A stretch of DNA of 64,000 nt from JACMLD01 sp047602295 (GCA_047602295.1 JASGHP010000001.1:1-64000), one strand, 5' to 3'; shown: positions 9,987-18,365, numbered from the stretch's first letter. Numbers and translations are program-made. The notes: generated by a model not told the origin, from the sequence alone.

Positions 9987-10534
9987 TTTATTGCGTGCAT
10001 GGTTACTAATAATTGTTTCAAAAGCTTACGGGCTTCACTCAGGTGCCATTTGCTGGTGCCATCACTTATGCCCAGCATCTCTCCAATTTCGCGGTGGTTA
10101 TACCCTTCAATCACATACAGGTTAAAAACTGTTTGTGTAGCAGTTGGAAGCTTTTGTACCAACTGCAATACTTCTACAGAACTCATCCGTTGCAATGCTT
10201 CATTGTCTGTACTCACAATATCATGACTGTCTTTCAGCTCTACCTGGTTCTTAAATTTTTGTGCAGCTCTTATAAAATCAATAGCACTGTTTACCATAAT
10301 TGTTTTAATCCAGGTATACAGTGAAGCTTTTGCAGCATCATAAGTGGCCAGGTGTTTAAAAACTTTCAAAAAACCGTTATGCAATACTTCCAAAGCATCT
10401 TCTTCATTCCGGGTATAGCGCATGCATATATTCATCATAGGGCCATAGAACTGTTTGTAAAACAATTCCTGGGCCCTGCGGTCGTTTTTAATGCAACCTT
10501 CAAGCACATTCTTATCTATCCATTCTGCTGACAA
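9983..10534 (-). CDS. ECF-type RNA polymerase sigma factor (sigma-70 family)
   Basis: A 183-residue sigma factor with region 2 at about residues 20-90 (ELFYKQFYGPMMNIC, then RNEEDALEVLHNGFLKVF) and region 4 at about 125-180 (LPTATQTVFNLYVIEGYNHREIGEMLGIS, helix-turn-helix, ending in the SEARKLLKQLL helix). There is no sigma-1.1 or region 3, as expected for ECF factors. The start is unusual: an in-frame TAA lies five codons upstream and no ATG is available before region 2, so translation most likely begins at TTG 10534. The next gene overlaps by 4 bases and encodes its probable regulator. It would direct RNA polymerase to an envelope-related regulon, but nothing in the window shows the target promoter. 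Confidence 0.92.
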   Translation of the reverse strand: MSAEWIDKNVLEGCIKNDRRAQELFYKQFYGPMMNICMRYTRNEEDALEVLHNGFLKVFKHLATYDAAKASLYTWIKTIMVNSAIDFIRAAQKFKNQVELKDSHDIVSTDNEALQRMSSVEVLQLVQKLPTATQTVFNLYVIEGYNHREIGEMLGISDGTSKWHLSEARKLLKQLLVTMHAIK

Positions 10535-10789
10535 TAGTTCGTGGTTTTATTCCGGCCAGATAAAATAAAATGATGATCCTCGCTAACGGCGGGCCTGCTT
10601 GCTTATTGCCGCTTACAGTCCTGTCAATCTGTTAAAGTTACATCGTTCTATACGCCTGTCATAGCTGCCTGGTATAGCTTTTACCCGGCTTAAGGCTCTT
10701 TATCTCATCAGGGCTTTTCTATTTGCTTGTTATACAGGCTTTTTGTCTTGAAAGCTTGCTGGCTTATTATACGTTATTGATTTCTTAAA

Positions 10790-10868
10790 GGTTGGAAAAC
10801 CCTAAAAAATCCCCCGCAAATCCGGCGGGGGACACAAGAAACGGCCGGAGGCCCACGAAAAAAACTTG
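10790..10868 (-). repeat. Direct repeat copy A (~79 bp), with terminator hairpin
   Basis: Shares with 12850-12928 the same ordered blocks: GGTTGG, an A-run, a CCCCCGC...GGGG hairpin, AAAC(T)GGCCG, then AGGCCCACG / AGCCCACG followed by seven or more A. Both copies have the same orientation and bracket the PKD protein gene. Read on the minus strand, each copy is a T-run, a small GGCC hairpin and then a G/C-rich terminator. Confidence 0.75.
10803..10831 (-). terminator. Rho-independent terminator of the PKD protein gene
   Basis: A 7-bp all-G/C stem (10811-10817 with 10825-10831) with a 7-base loop. On the minus strand it is followed directly by ATTTTTT, 39 bases after the stop at 10870. Confidence 0.85.
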
Positions 10869-10869
10869 T

Positions 10870-12729
10870 CTATCCTTTTACAAAACGGCTGTACCAGGCG
10901 CCGTTATAACTTTTTATTTCTACCAGGTAGATGCCCTGGCTGAGTTTGTCTACCGGCAACACAAACCGATTGTTGCCAGTATTGCCATCACGTGTAAATG
11001 AAGAGCGTATGCCTCCACTGGCATCCATAAAGCGGATGGAAAGCCTGTCTGCCTTGTCCAGTTTAATCTCTAATGCCACTGTGTTTACTGCAGGATTTGG
11101 TGAAACAGCAACCCTGCCATTGTTGTTCTGAACAGTTATGGTATCGCATTTCTCTGCAACGCAATTGCCCTCTTTTATTCTCAAACAAACAATATAATTG
11201 CCGGCTTTACTGTATGTGTGAGTAGGCATTCTTCCGCTACCGGTATTACCGTCTCCAAAACTCCAGGAATAGTCGGCTGTATTGCTATTGTACAATGCTT
11301 CATAACGTACAGCAAGTGGTGTACCCGTAACATTGTAGTGCGAATAAGCATTGTTTATTTTGCAACTGTCTTTTTTTACAGGTTGAATGATTACAGTATC
11401 GCAATAAGTGCTCACACATCCACTAAGGCCAATCACTTTCAGACAAACTGAATAGGTGCCGGATTTGCTATAGGTATGTAAGCTATTATAATCGCGGGAT
11501 GAACTGCTATCGCCATAGGTCCAATACGTTTGCCAGATATTGTTTACAGGTTGAGAAACATTGCTGAAGTAGACAGCGTTTAACTGTGAAGCTTCGCGAT
11601 GCTTTTCAAACCTTGCTGAGATGTTGCAGGTTGTTGCAGCAATGGTCAATTGCATGCAAACCTGTTTGCGGCAACCAGTGCTTGTTTCAACCACCAGGCA
11701 TACATTGTACGTGCCTGGTTTGCTATAAGTGTGTATTGGATTAGCATCATGAGAACCTGCACTGCTGTCGCCAAATGTCCACGCATAGGCGATGTTGTTT
11801 GCCGATGAATTAATAGTACTTGTGAAACTAATATTTGTTGTGCTGCTGCTTGCTTTCCATGTAAATGAAGGTTGTAGTATGCAAGAGTCCGTTCCGCAGC
11901 TAACCATAACGCTATCGCAAAATACTTTCCTGCAATTATTCCCCGCTTCTACTACCAGGCAAACAGCGTACCTGCCCGCATTTGCGTATTCATGCGTTGG
12001 ATTTGCATCGTGTGAACTGCTACCATCTCCAAAATTCCAGGCGTACGCAAGACTCTGTGCAGCAGAAGGTTTGGTAGTATTGTAGAAGTATACTTTCTTA
12101 CAGTTAGCATTATCTTTTCCGTATTGAAAAGATGCTAAAATATTGCAGGTTCCAATACTATCAATAACAACAACCTGTTGACAAACCTGGCTGCTGCAAC
12201 CGCTATTGGTTTCTATGGAAAGACATACATTATAAGTTCCTGCTTTGGCATAATTGTGCAATGGGCTTTCGAGATTAGATGTGCTACTATCACCAAAATT
12301 CCAACTGAATTTTTTAATGCCATTACTGGTAACGGACTTATTAAAAAAGTGCATCAAAAGGCTATCGCTGCTTTGTCGCTGAAAATAAAATCCGGCACTG
12401 CACTTATCAACTGCAATTATTGTGATGGATTGCGCAGAAGAATCTCTGCAATCCGTTCCAGGCCTTTCCATATAATGTTTTACCTGGTAAGTACCTGGCG
12501 AAGAGAACTGATGTGTTTGCAGGCCGCTGCTAGTTGTAACAACAGCACTTCCATCACCAAATAGCCAACGGTGCTTTACACCAAGTGTGTCACTTGCATA
12601 AAATGCAACTACATTATCATTGCCAATTACAAAAGAGAATTTGGCAGAACAACTGTTTGTTTGGGCTTTGCTAATAAAAAATGTACAGCAAGCCAGCATT
12701 AAAAATACGGGGCGGTTCAATCGTAACAT
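10870..12729 (-). CDS. Secreted protein with six PKD domains and a T9SS sorting domain
   Basis: A 619-residue exported protein: signal peptide about residues 1-22 (FFISKAQ), then six consecutive PKD domains of about 80 residues. Each contains a W.FGD or YGD motif and a YSKPGTYNVCL-type strand, and most open and close on Cys, suggesting disulphide-stapled modules. The C-terminal ~80 residues are a type A T9SS sorting domain (VAVSPNPAVNTVALE, end SRFVKG). There is no enzymatic domain, so adhesion or a structural surface role is likely, though unproven. It sits between two direct ~79-bp repeats, has its own terminator, and lies just upstream of the sigma-factor pair without sharing a transcript with it. 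Confidence 0.9.
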   Translation of the reverse strand: MLRLNRPVFLMLACCTFFISKAQTNSCSAKFSFVIGNDNVVAFYASDTLGVKHRWLFGDGSAVVTTSSGLQTHQFSSPGTYQVKHYMERPGTDCRDSSAQSITIIAVDKCSAGFYFQRQSSDSLLMHFFNKSVTSNGIKKFSWNFGDSSTSNLESPLHNYAKAGTYNVCLSIETNSGCSSQVCQQVVVIDSIGTCNILASFQYGKDNANCKKVYFYNTTKPSAAQSLAYAWNFGDGSSSHDANPTHEYANAGRYAVCLVVEAGNNCRKVFCDSVMVSCGTDSCILQPSFTWKASSSTTNISFTSTINSSANNIAYAWTFGDSSAGSHDANPIHTYSKPGTYNVCLVVETSTGCRKQVCMQLTIAATTCNISARFEKHREASQLNAVYFSNVSQPVNNIWQTYWTYGDSSSSRDYNSLHTYSKSGTYSVCLKVIGLSGCVSTYCDTVIIQPVKKDSCKINNAYSHYNVTGTPLAVRYEALYNSNTADYSWSFGDGNTGSGRMPTHTYSKAGNYIVCLRIKEGNCVAEKCDTITVQNNNGRVAVSPNPAVNTVALEIKLDKADRLSIRFMDASGGIRSSFTRDGNTGNNRFVLPVDKLSQGIYLVEIKSYNGAWYSRFVKG

Positions 12730-12849
12730 GGTGTTTAGATTTTAGGATTATTCGTGGGGTGCTCCGATTGTAACCGTAAATGTGAAGATGTAATCTTTTA
12801 TGCTACATAAAAACTGGTTTTGTATTGCTTACGCAAGCTTATTAATAAT

Positions 12850-12928
12850 GGTTGGGAAGAAAAAAATCCCCCGCCAAAAAAAAGCAGGGGAGAAAATGAA
12901 AAACTGGCCGAAGCCCACGAAAAAAAAT
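12850..12928 (-). repeat. Direct repeat copy B (~79 bp), with terminator hairpin
   Basis: Second copy of the element at 10790-10868, same orientation, with the same order of blocks but a longer A-rich loop. The inner hairpin 12868-12874 / 12884-12890 has one C/A mismatch. On the minus strand the GGC-TTCG-GCC mini-hairpin is a textbook stable tetraloop. Confidence 0.75.
12861..12890 (-). terminator. Terminator downstream of the PBP4-type gene
   Basis: The CCCCTGC / GCGGGGG stem with an A/T-rich loop is followed on the minus strand by ATTTTTTT. It lies 155 bases past the stop of the carboxypeptidase gene at 13046. Confidence 0.7.
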
Positions 12929-13045
12929 GTACCGCCTTTACCAGGGAACAGATAAACGGGTCATCGTTCAATTGATACGTATTGCAATAAAACAGGGTTG
13001 GAAGAAATAGAGCCGATTAAAAATTATTTTTAGAAATCTTTCAGC

Positions 13046-14392
13046 CTAATATTTTTCCCTTACAGACTGAATAAACTTTTCTATGGAGCGGCGCACAGCA
13101 CGGCCGGTGGTTTGATGGTTATTAACAAGAACAGAAAAAATAAGCGTCTTATTCTTTTTTGTGATCAGGTAGCCGCTCAATGCTACAACACCGGATAGCG
13201 TTCCTGTTTTGGCGTATATAAAAGTACTGTCGGCTATATAATAATTAGTAAGGGTTCCGGTATTGCCTGTTGCAAAAATATTGCTGATGCGGCTCCAGGG
13301 AAATTCAGTCTTTATTTTATTTAACAACCAGATAAAATCTTGCGGTGTAAATAAATTATACCGGCTTAGCCCGCTACCATCTGCCCAATTGGGTTTTTGC
13401 GGAAAATCTTTAAAATCTGTTTTCAATAATGTATCAATAATTTTTTCATCACTCATTACACCCAGCATTTGATTACTTACCATTAGCAATGTTTGCTCTG
13501 CAAAGAAATTATCACTTCTGTGCATCATTGGTTTAAATACACTGTCTGCGGCTTGCGATTTGATGGCGTGAAATTGAGAGAGCGGAACAGTACTTTTTTC
13601 AATAACAGATATTTCTTTTCCAACCGTATCTTTCAATAATTCCAATGCGGCATCCAAGCCGTTTGTAACAAATGGAACACTCAGCTCACGGTATTTTTCT
13701 TTCCCTTCAGTAACATTAAAAACATTCTCACCAAGGTTTCTTCTCACACTAAAACTGTGGCTGCTCGTATCTGCACTAAATTTCAATTTCCAATCAATCT
13801 CCGGCTCTGTATAAACAGTGGTTTGTGGCTTATTGCTTAGCTCTACAAAATCTTCTTCTGTTTGTGTTTGCACAAATTTTATAGTGTTGCCATATACAGG
13901 AAGCGGGCTTCTGTCTGCCATATCAGAACTGGTATAATCATCCCACGACCATCCACTGCCCCAGGCGTTATCTTGCCAGTTGTTTGCTATGATAGAAATT
14001 TTTTTACCGCTGTGCTGCAAAAAAGAAACAATGGGTTGGTTCTTGTATTCACGATGTAACAATGTGGGATCGCCTGTAGGTTGTATAATTAAATCATTTC
14101 CTTTTTCTGCGTAGCGCATACCAACCAGGCTATCGCCCAGGTATTTCATTCCTGCATAACAGGTTACTATTTTTGTATTGGAAGCGGGCGTAAAGAATTT
14201 ATCTGCCTGGTAATTGTACCAAAACTTATTGGTAGCTGGCTCAAAAATGCTGATACCAATATGTGCAGATGCCAGTAAAGAATCGTTAATTAAATTACTC
14301 TTTGCACTTGTATCCAGTTTCTTTTGCAGTGAGCAGGAAGAGCATAGGGCAATAGTAACGCAGCAGATAAACTGAAAAACTAATCTTTGCAT
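13046..14392 (-). CDS. dacB: D-alanyl-D-alanine carboxypeptidase/endopeptidase, PBP4 (S13) family
   Basis: A 448-residue peptidoglycan hydrolase that trims or cleaves D-Ala cross-links in the periplasm. The penicillin-binding motifs are all present: SxxK at Ser71 (ASNTK), SDN in MHRSDNFFAEQ, and KTG in YAKTGTLSG near residue 400. The N-terminus looks like a lipoprotein signal with candidate Cys20 (ALCSSC), so it may be membrane-tethered. Length is close to E. coli DacB. It is a single gene with its terminator in repeat B, and the gene upstream on the same strand is unrelated in function. The start is the only ATG ahead of the signal sequence. Confidence 0.93.
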   Translation of the reverse strand: MQRLVFQFICCVTIALCSSCSLQKKLDTSAKSNLINDSLLASAHIGISIFEPATNKFWYNYQADKFFTPASNTKIVTCYAGMKYLGDSLVGMRYAEKGNDLIIQPTGDPTLLHREYKNQPIVSFLQHSGKKISIIANNWQDNAWGSGWSWDDYTSSDMADRSPLPVYGNTIKFVQTQTEEDFVELSNKPQTTVYTEPEIDWKLKFSADTSSHSFSVRRNLGENVFNVTEGKEKYRELSVPFVTNGLDAALELLKDTVGKEISVIEKSTVPLSQFHAIKSQAADSVFKPMMHRSDNFFAEQTLLMVSNQMLGVMSDEKIIDTLLKTDFKDFPQKPNWADGSGLSRYNLFTPQDFIWLLNKIKTEFPWSRISNIFATGNTGTLTNYYIADSTFIYAKTGTLSGVVALSGYLITKKNKTLIFSVLVNNHQTTGRAVRRSIEKFIQSVREKY

Positions 14393-14515
14393 AGTTAGTT
14401 GTTATTAGCGGTAGGCTTAAGATGCAGGTTTTGCATTATTTTCATAAAACTACTATCCTCTTTGTTGCAACGACCAGGCTAAAAGCTTGCAGCTAATAGC
14501 TGATGGCTTTCTTGC

Positions 14516-15652
14516 TTAGCTTCTCTCCTGCGCTCTTATCCAGCGTTCAGGAATTTCATTGCTGCTTGCCAGCAGGTAATCTTTATAAGAGCAGGCAATA
14601 AATTTATTATCGGGTAATTGCATCCACCAACGTCCTGTTTTTTTGCTTTGCAGAAAAACAGTTTGCACTTCTGCGAAAGCCATATGAAATTCGTTGAAAG
14701 CTTCTTTTTCTTCCAGCTTTGCTTCGCGGCGGCCACGGCTGCGGCCATCCATCAAATACCAAATCATATGGCTGATTTGTTTTGCGGTTAAAGCATCTTT
14801 ATCTTTTGAAGGATCATATCCATAAATGCCAATACTGCTTGTATTAGGACTTAGCCCTGCAAAGCGCATCAGCGTACAACTTTCTTCGCCATTAAAACCA
14901 TTGGGAGAAATAAAATTGCCGGGGGCATAAGCATGTGCAATAGCAGACACATCAAACGAAAGCAACTGGCAATTGCGAATAACCGGTTCCATTTCATCCA
15001 TGCTTTCTTTTACGGTGCCAACACGATAGCAATCAAAACGCAGTTTATCCATTGTCTCCAGCATGTTGGGGTGCACATAAAAACTCTGGAAGCCAATATG
15101 ATTGTAGTGCTGTATAAAATTGGGTTCGCTGGTAAGCAGCTCCATTAGAAAATTATCGCTGCGCAAAGGCGAGTTGATGTTCAGATCTATCAGCGAATCC
15201 ACACAACTTACTTCTATCAATTGCTTGTTGGCAGTAAATGCTTCATATTGCGCAAGCGTTAAATCGTGAGAGCCGCCAATCAATACAACAGTTTTCTTTT
15301 CATTCAGCAATTCATTCAACACCGTTTTTACAGCCGCATAGCTATCCTGCAAAGAAGCACCTGTTTTAATATTGCCAATATCTGCCAGCTTCAGATCTTC
15401 ATGCCAGTAATAGAGTTGATAAAACTGTTTCCTCACCTCATCTGCTGCAGAAGGTCCTGCATTTGTTTTTCCATTTCCTCTTTGCTCATTGCATCCCACT
15501 AAAATAATATCGGCATCAGTTATATCCGGAAATTCCTCTTCATATACAGCTATGGATTTACCAATTTGCCCGTCATGGTAAAGTTGATCGTCAGAGATTT
15601 CAGCCAGGTTTATTGGCAATAAAAAATCGGTAAGGTTAAAATAATCTTGCAT
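14516..15652 (-). CDS. Arginase/formimidoylglutamase-fold protein with degenerate metal site
   Basis: A 378-residue ureohydrolase-fold protein. The recognisable motifs are altered: GGSHD keeps the histidine ligand; the usual DAHxD is VDSLIDL, with His replaced by Leu; and the SxDxDxxDP block is SFDVSAIAHAY, with the second Asp replaced by Ser. The C-terminal block (FNGEESCTLMRFAG and IPERWIRAQ) matches, from memory, the arginase-like protein encoded near gldK in gliding Bacteroidota. Catalysis by a normal binuclear Mn centre is therefore doubtful, and a structural or regulatory role is possible. ATG 15652 is preferred over a TTG two codons upstream. A TAATTTTG box at 15670-15677 may be its -7 element. 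It stands alone here, not next to gldK. Confidence 0.8.
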   Translation of the reverse strand: MQDYFNLTDFLLPINLAEISDDQLYHDGQIGKSIAVYEEEFPDITDADIILVGCNEQRGNGKTNAGPSAADEVRKQFYQLYYWHEDLKLADIGNIKTGASLQDSYAAVKTVLNELLNEKKTVVLIGGSHDLTLAQYEAFTANKQLIEVSCVDSLIDLNINSPLRSDNFLMELLTSEPNFIQHYNHIGFQSFYVHPNMLETMDKLRFDCYRVGTVKESMDEMEPVIRNCQLLSFDVSAIAHAYAPGNFISPNGFNGEESCTLMRFAGLSPNTSSIGIYGYDPSKDKDALTAKQISHMIWYLMDGRSRGRREAKLEEKEAFNEFHMAFAEVQTVFLQSKKTGRWWMQLPDNKFIACSYKDYLLASSNEIPERWIRAQERS

Positions 15653-15848
15653 ACACAAAGCTTATGCGTCAAAATTAACCGTATTTATATTGTGAGCATC
15701 ATTTAATAGGGTGTTTATTATGAAACCAGCATCGGTATTCATATGCAACAGTTGTTGTGTCACTCCCTTGTACAGTATATCTTTTTTCACCTTTGGCATC
15801 TTGTGTAGCCTGGTAAGAAAGCAATGACAGCTTTGTTCTCAAGGGCTT

Positions 15849-16757
15849 TTATTTGCGACCCAAAGCCAAACTTATCTTTAGCATAGCAGAGAAATAAGCA
15901 TCTTTATTAGAAGGATTGCCGCGTATATCATTTACATTATTTTTCTTGCCATTGGCAAGCTCAGCACTTCTGTCTGCAAGTTGTATAGCCAATGCTGCCT
16001 GCGTAGCAGAAAGATATTTGCTAAACAATGAGGGATCAATGTAGCGATTGCTTAAATCATCCAGGTAATCTGTGCCGGTGATACGATATAGCAGTTCAAA
16101 ACGAAGATTGATAAGCCCTGAAGCATCATATTTTATTCCGGCACCCAGCGGTATACACCAGCTAACAGGACTATACGTTTTATTATTGGGCACTTCTGCA
16201 AAACCTTCTCCTTCCGTATGCAAAGCACGAAGATCTACCCATGCATTGTTGATGAATGCCTGCGGGTTGTAATTAAATAAACCAATACCTGCTATACAAT
16301 AAGGAGAAAGCAGTGTTACTTCTTTATTGGCAGCAAATATTGCAAGCGGGTGTATCTCTGCTAAAATACTTCCTTCCAAAATGCTGGTTTTAAAAGACAG
16401 GTTGCGTAAGTAACGTGCCTGGGCAAGGCTGCTGCTGTTCTTCAACACATCATCGCTGCCAGTAATTTGCCCATACATAAATGCAGCCCTAATGCTAAAG
16501 CCCGATGGCCATGTAGCACTTACAAAAGCATCCATACAAGCCTGTGTTTTGTTCCAGTTAATGTCTTTTATAAATTTTTTACCAATACCACTATGCCCGC
16601 CAATATCTGTAAGGCAGTTAATGGCGCCTGCGCTTAGTCCCATTTCCCACAAAGGCACAGGCTCCTGGTGATTACCAGTAGAAAAATAATATTGGCTTTT
16701 TAGTGAAAGATGTTTGCATAGCAAAAGCACAAAGAAGATAAGGTAAGCAGGTTTCAT
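15849..16757 (-). CDS. DUF6089/PorG-like outer-membrane beta-barrel protein (paralogue 1)
   Basis: A 302-residue exported protein starting at ATG 16757 (a TTG seven codons upstream would put a hydrophilic tail before the signal sequence). The signal peptide covers about residues 1-22. The body alternates like a beta-barrel. It is clearly paralogous to the protein at 43167-44030: compare TDYLDDLSNRYIDPSLFSK with TDYLDDVSKTYVDPSIFPK, and TEGEGFAE with TEGQGYAA. Family members related to PorG are T9SS accessory outer-membrane proteins, so a T9SS role is plausible. This copy is more diverged and lacks the envelope-cluster context of its paralogue. Confidence 0.8.
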   Translation of the reverse strand: MKPAYLIFFVLLLCKHLSLKSQYYFSTGNHQEPVPLWEMGLSAGAINCLTDIGGHSGIGKKFIKDINWNKTQACMDAFVSATWPSGFSIRAAFMYGQITGSDDVLKNSSSLAQARYLRNLSFKTSILEGSILAEIHPLAIFAANKEVTLLSPYCIAGIGLFNYNPQAFINNAWVDLRALHTEGEGFAEVPNNKTYSPVSWCIPLGAGIKYDASGLINLRFELLYRITGTDYLDDLSNRYIDPSLFSKYLSATQAALAIQLADRSAELANGKKNNVNDIRGNPSNKDAYFSAMLKISLALGRK

Positions 16758-16864
16758 AAGCAGGCTGTCTGCAAACAAAATATGCTTAATTGCAATGGCT
16801 CTATTTAATTGAAAGCTGTTTTTATATCAGCAACACAAGAGAAAAAAACATTTTGCCGAATGGC

Positions 16865-17536
16865 CTATTCATTAATAGGCGTGATAATGCTGTGTGGCAA
16901 TATATTTTTTTGATAATACTTGCAAGCCGGCCTTAAACCGCACTGCCCGCATTTGGGATTGCGTGCCACACATGTATAGCGGCCATGCAGTATAAGCCAA
17001 TGATGAGCTATATGCACCAGTTCTGAGGGAATGTATTTTATCAATTGCTTTTCTGCTGCCAGAGGTGTTTTTGCATTTACAGTAAGTCCTATGCGTGCAG
17101 ATACGCGAAACACGTGGGTGTCTACCGCCATATTGGGTTGTGCATCTACCACAGATGTAATCACATTGGCCGTTTTTCTGCCTACACCAGGTAGCTTAAT
17201 CAATTCATCAACTGTCATAGGCACCTGGCCATCGAAATCATTCACCAGCATATTGGCCATGCCTATCAGGTGTTTGGTTTTATTGTTAGGGTAAGAAATA
17301 CTTTTTATGAGTGGAAATAATTCATCAAAGCTTGCTTTTGAAAGAGCTTCTGCATCCGGGTATTCTTCAAAGATGGCAGGCGTTGTCATGTTTACACGTT
17401 TGTCTGTACACTGCGCAGAGAGTATAACGGCTACCAGTAGTTGAAAAGGATTGTCGTACATCAACTCGGTTTCTGCTTCCGGAACATTTTTCTGGAAGTA
17501 GTCCAGCACAAAATCATATCGTTCTTTTCGCGTCAT
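16865..17536 (-). CDS. nth: Endonuclease III
   Basis: A 223-residue base-excision repair glycosylase/AP lyase that removes oxidised pyrimidines. The helix-hairpin-helix reads LPGVGRKTANV with catalytic Lys121. The catalytic Asp139 lies in AVDTHVFRV. The C-terminal iron-sulphur cluster ligands are Cys189, 196, 199 and 205 in the canonical C-X6-C-X2-C-X5-C spacing. Length matches the family. Upstream on the same strand is the HD-domain gene, with 80 bases of repetitive AT-rich DNA between them, so co-transcription is possible. Confidence 0.97.
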   Translation of the reverse strand: MTRKERYDFVLDYFQKNVPEAETELMYDNPFQLLVAVILSAQCTDKRVNMTTPAIFEEYPDAEALSKASFDELFPLIKSISYPNNKTKHLIGMANMLVNDFDGQVPMTVDELIKLPGVGRKTANVITSVVDAQPNMAVDTHVFRVSARIGLTVNAKTPLAAEKQLIKYIPSELVHIAHHWLILHGRYTCVARNPKCGQCGLRPACKYYQKNILPHSIITPINE

Positions 17537-17540
17537 CTTA

Positions 17541-17616
17541 TTAAGGTAGAAGGTAAAAGGTGTAAGGTTGAAGGTAAAGGTTGCTCAATTACTAATTATT
17601 AATTACTAATTGCTAA
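17541..17616. repeat. Low-complexity tract of AAGGT- and AATTACTAATT-type units
   Basis: The tract holds degenerate repeats of the words AAGGTA(A)AAGG (17546-17580) and AATTACTAATT (17586-17616), filling the gap between nth and the HD-domain gene. No promoter or hairpin terminator stands out. Confidence 0.6.
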
Positions 17617-18159
17617 TTACACCACCTCCTTCTGATGTTCTATCACAAACGCAATCAATTCTTCCAAAGAGATATTTATTCTTGAAAGCGCATCGGTAAT
17701 ATCATCGCGGTTTACCTGTGCTGCAAAAGCGAGATTCTTCAATTTCTTTTTTACACTGTTAACATCCATGCCTTCATATTTTGTGGGACGTATCAATGCG
17801 CTTGCATGTACAAAACCGGAAAGTTCATCAAAAGCATAGATCATCTTGTCCATGTTGTTTTCCGGTTCCACACCAAAATATTTTGGTCCGTGACTGGCAA
17901 TGCAATGGATAACTTCCGGGTCTATATTCATTTCTTCCAGCTTTTCTATAATAACACGACAATGATCATTAGGATACTTTTCCCAATCCGCATCATGCAA
18001 GAGTCCTGCCAGCTCCCATTTAAGCGCAGTCTTTTCATCGGCATTTTCTTTTTCCAAAGCCCATGCTTTCATTACTGCCGCTACCTGTTTCATGTGCAGG
18101 CGTAGTCGTTCATTAGGAACCCATTCATTTAGCAATTGATGCGCTTCTTCTATAGACAT
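17617..18159 (-). CDS. HD-domain protein (predicted phosphohydrolase)
   Basis: A 180-residue protein of the small HD superfamily. The start chosen is ATG 18159 (MSIEEAHQLL), which matches the usual beginning of the family, although an open frame extends further upstream with two more possible starts. The metal-binding HD pair is in LAGLLHDADWEKYP, with supporting histidines in HMKQVAAVM, DHCRVII and IASHGPKY. Such proteins hydrolyse nucleotides or other phosphate esters. The natural substrate is unknown. No membrane segment or signal peptide is seen. Confidence 0.85.
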   Translation of the reverse strand: MSIEEAHQLLNEWVPNERLRLHMKQVAAVMKAWALEKENADEKTALKWELAGLLHDADWEKYPNDHCRVIIEKLEEMNIDPEVIHCIASHGPKYFGVEPENNMDKMIYAFDELSGFVHASALIRPTKYEGMDVNSVKKKLKNLAFAAQVNRDDITDALSRINISLEELIAFVIEHQKEVV

Positions 18160-18365
18160 AAGATTGCCAGCGTTGGCGGGATTGCCAAAAACGGAACGGC
18201 CAAGTTGATGAATGGACATGCGTAATAGTTTTGAACGATAAATATAAAACAGCTTTACTAAAAAAGGACTAAGGCTTTTCCCTCCTAGTTTTAAGCGCAT
18301 TTGTTAACAGGCAGCGATTATGAATTTGAAGCTAAAGCTCAATAGTGATTTACTGTACAAGAGTG

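Larger units (their letters stand above)
10535..10869. other. 335-bp intergenic region upstream of the sigma factor
   Basis: Holds the leader of the sigma gene and, at 10790-10868, one copy of a ~79-bp repeat containing the terminator of the PKD gene. The middle (about 10560-10790) is unusually rich in pyrimidine-heavy words such as GCTTTTT and CCTGTCA. I see no clear promoter or RNA gene in it. Confidence 0.5.
12730..13045. other. 316-bp intergenic region between dacB and the PKD gene
   Basis: Contains the second copy of the ~79-bp repeat (12850-12928) with a terminator, and the upstream region of the PKD gene (12730-12850). No coding frame or RNA gene is evident. A short stretch at 12929-12990, just 5' of the repeat on the minus strand, resembles the 3' end of the PKD gene only weakly (CTGGTA, TAAAGG). 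Confidence 0.5.
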
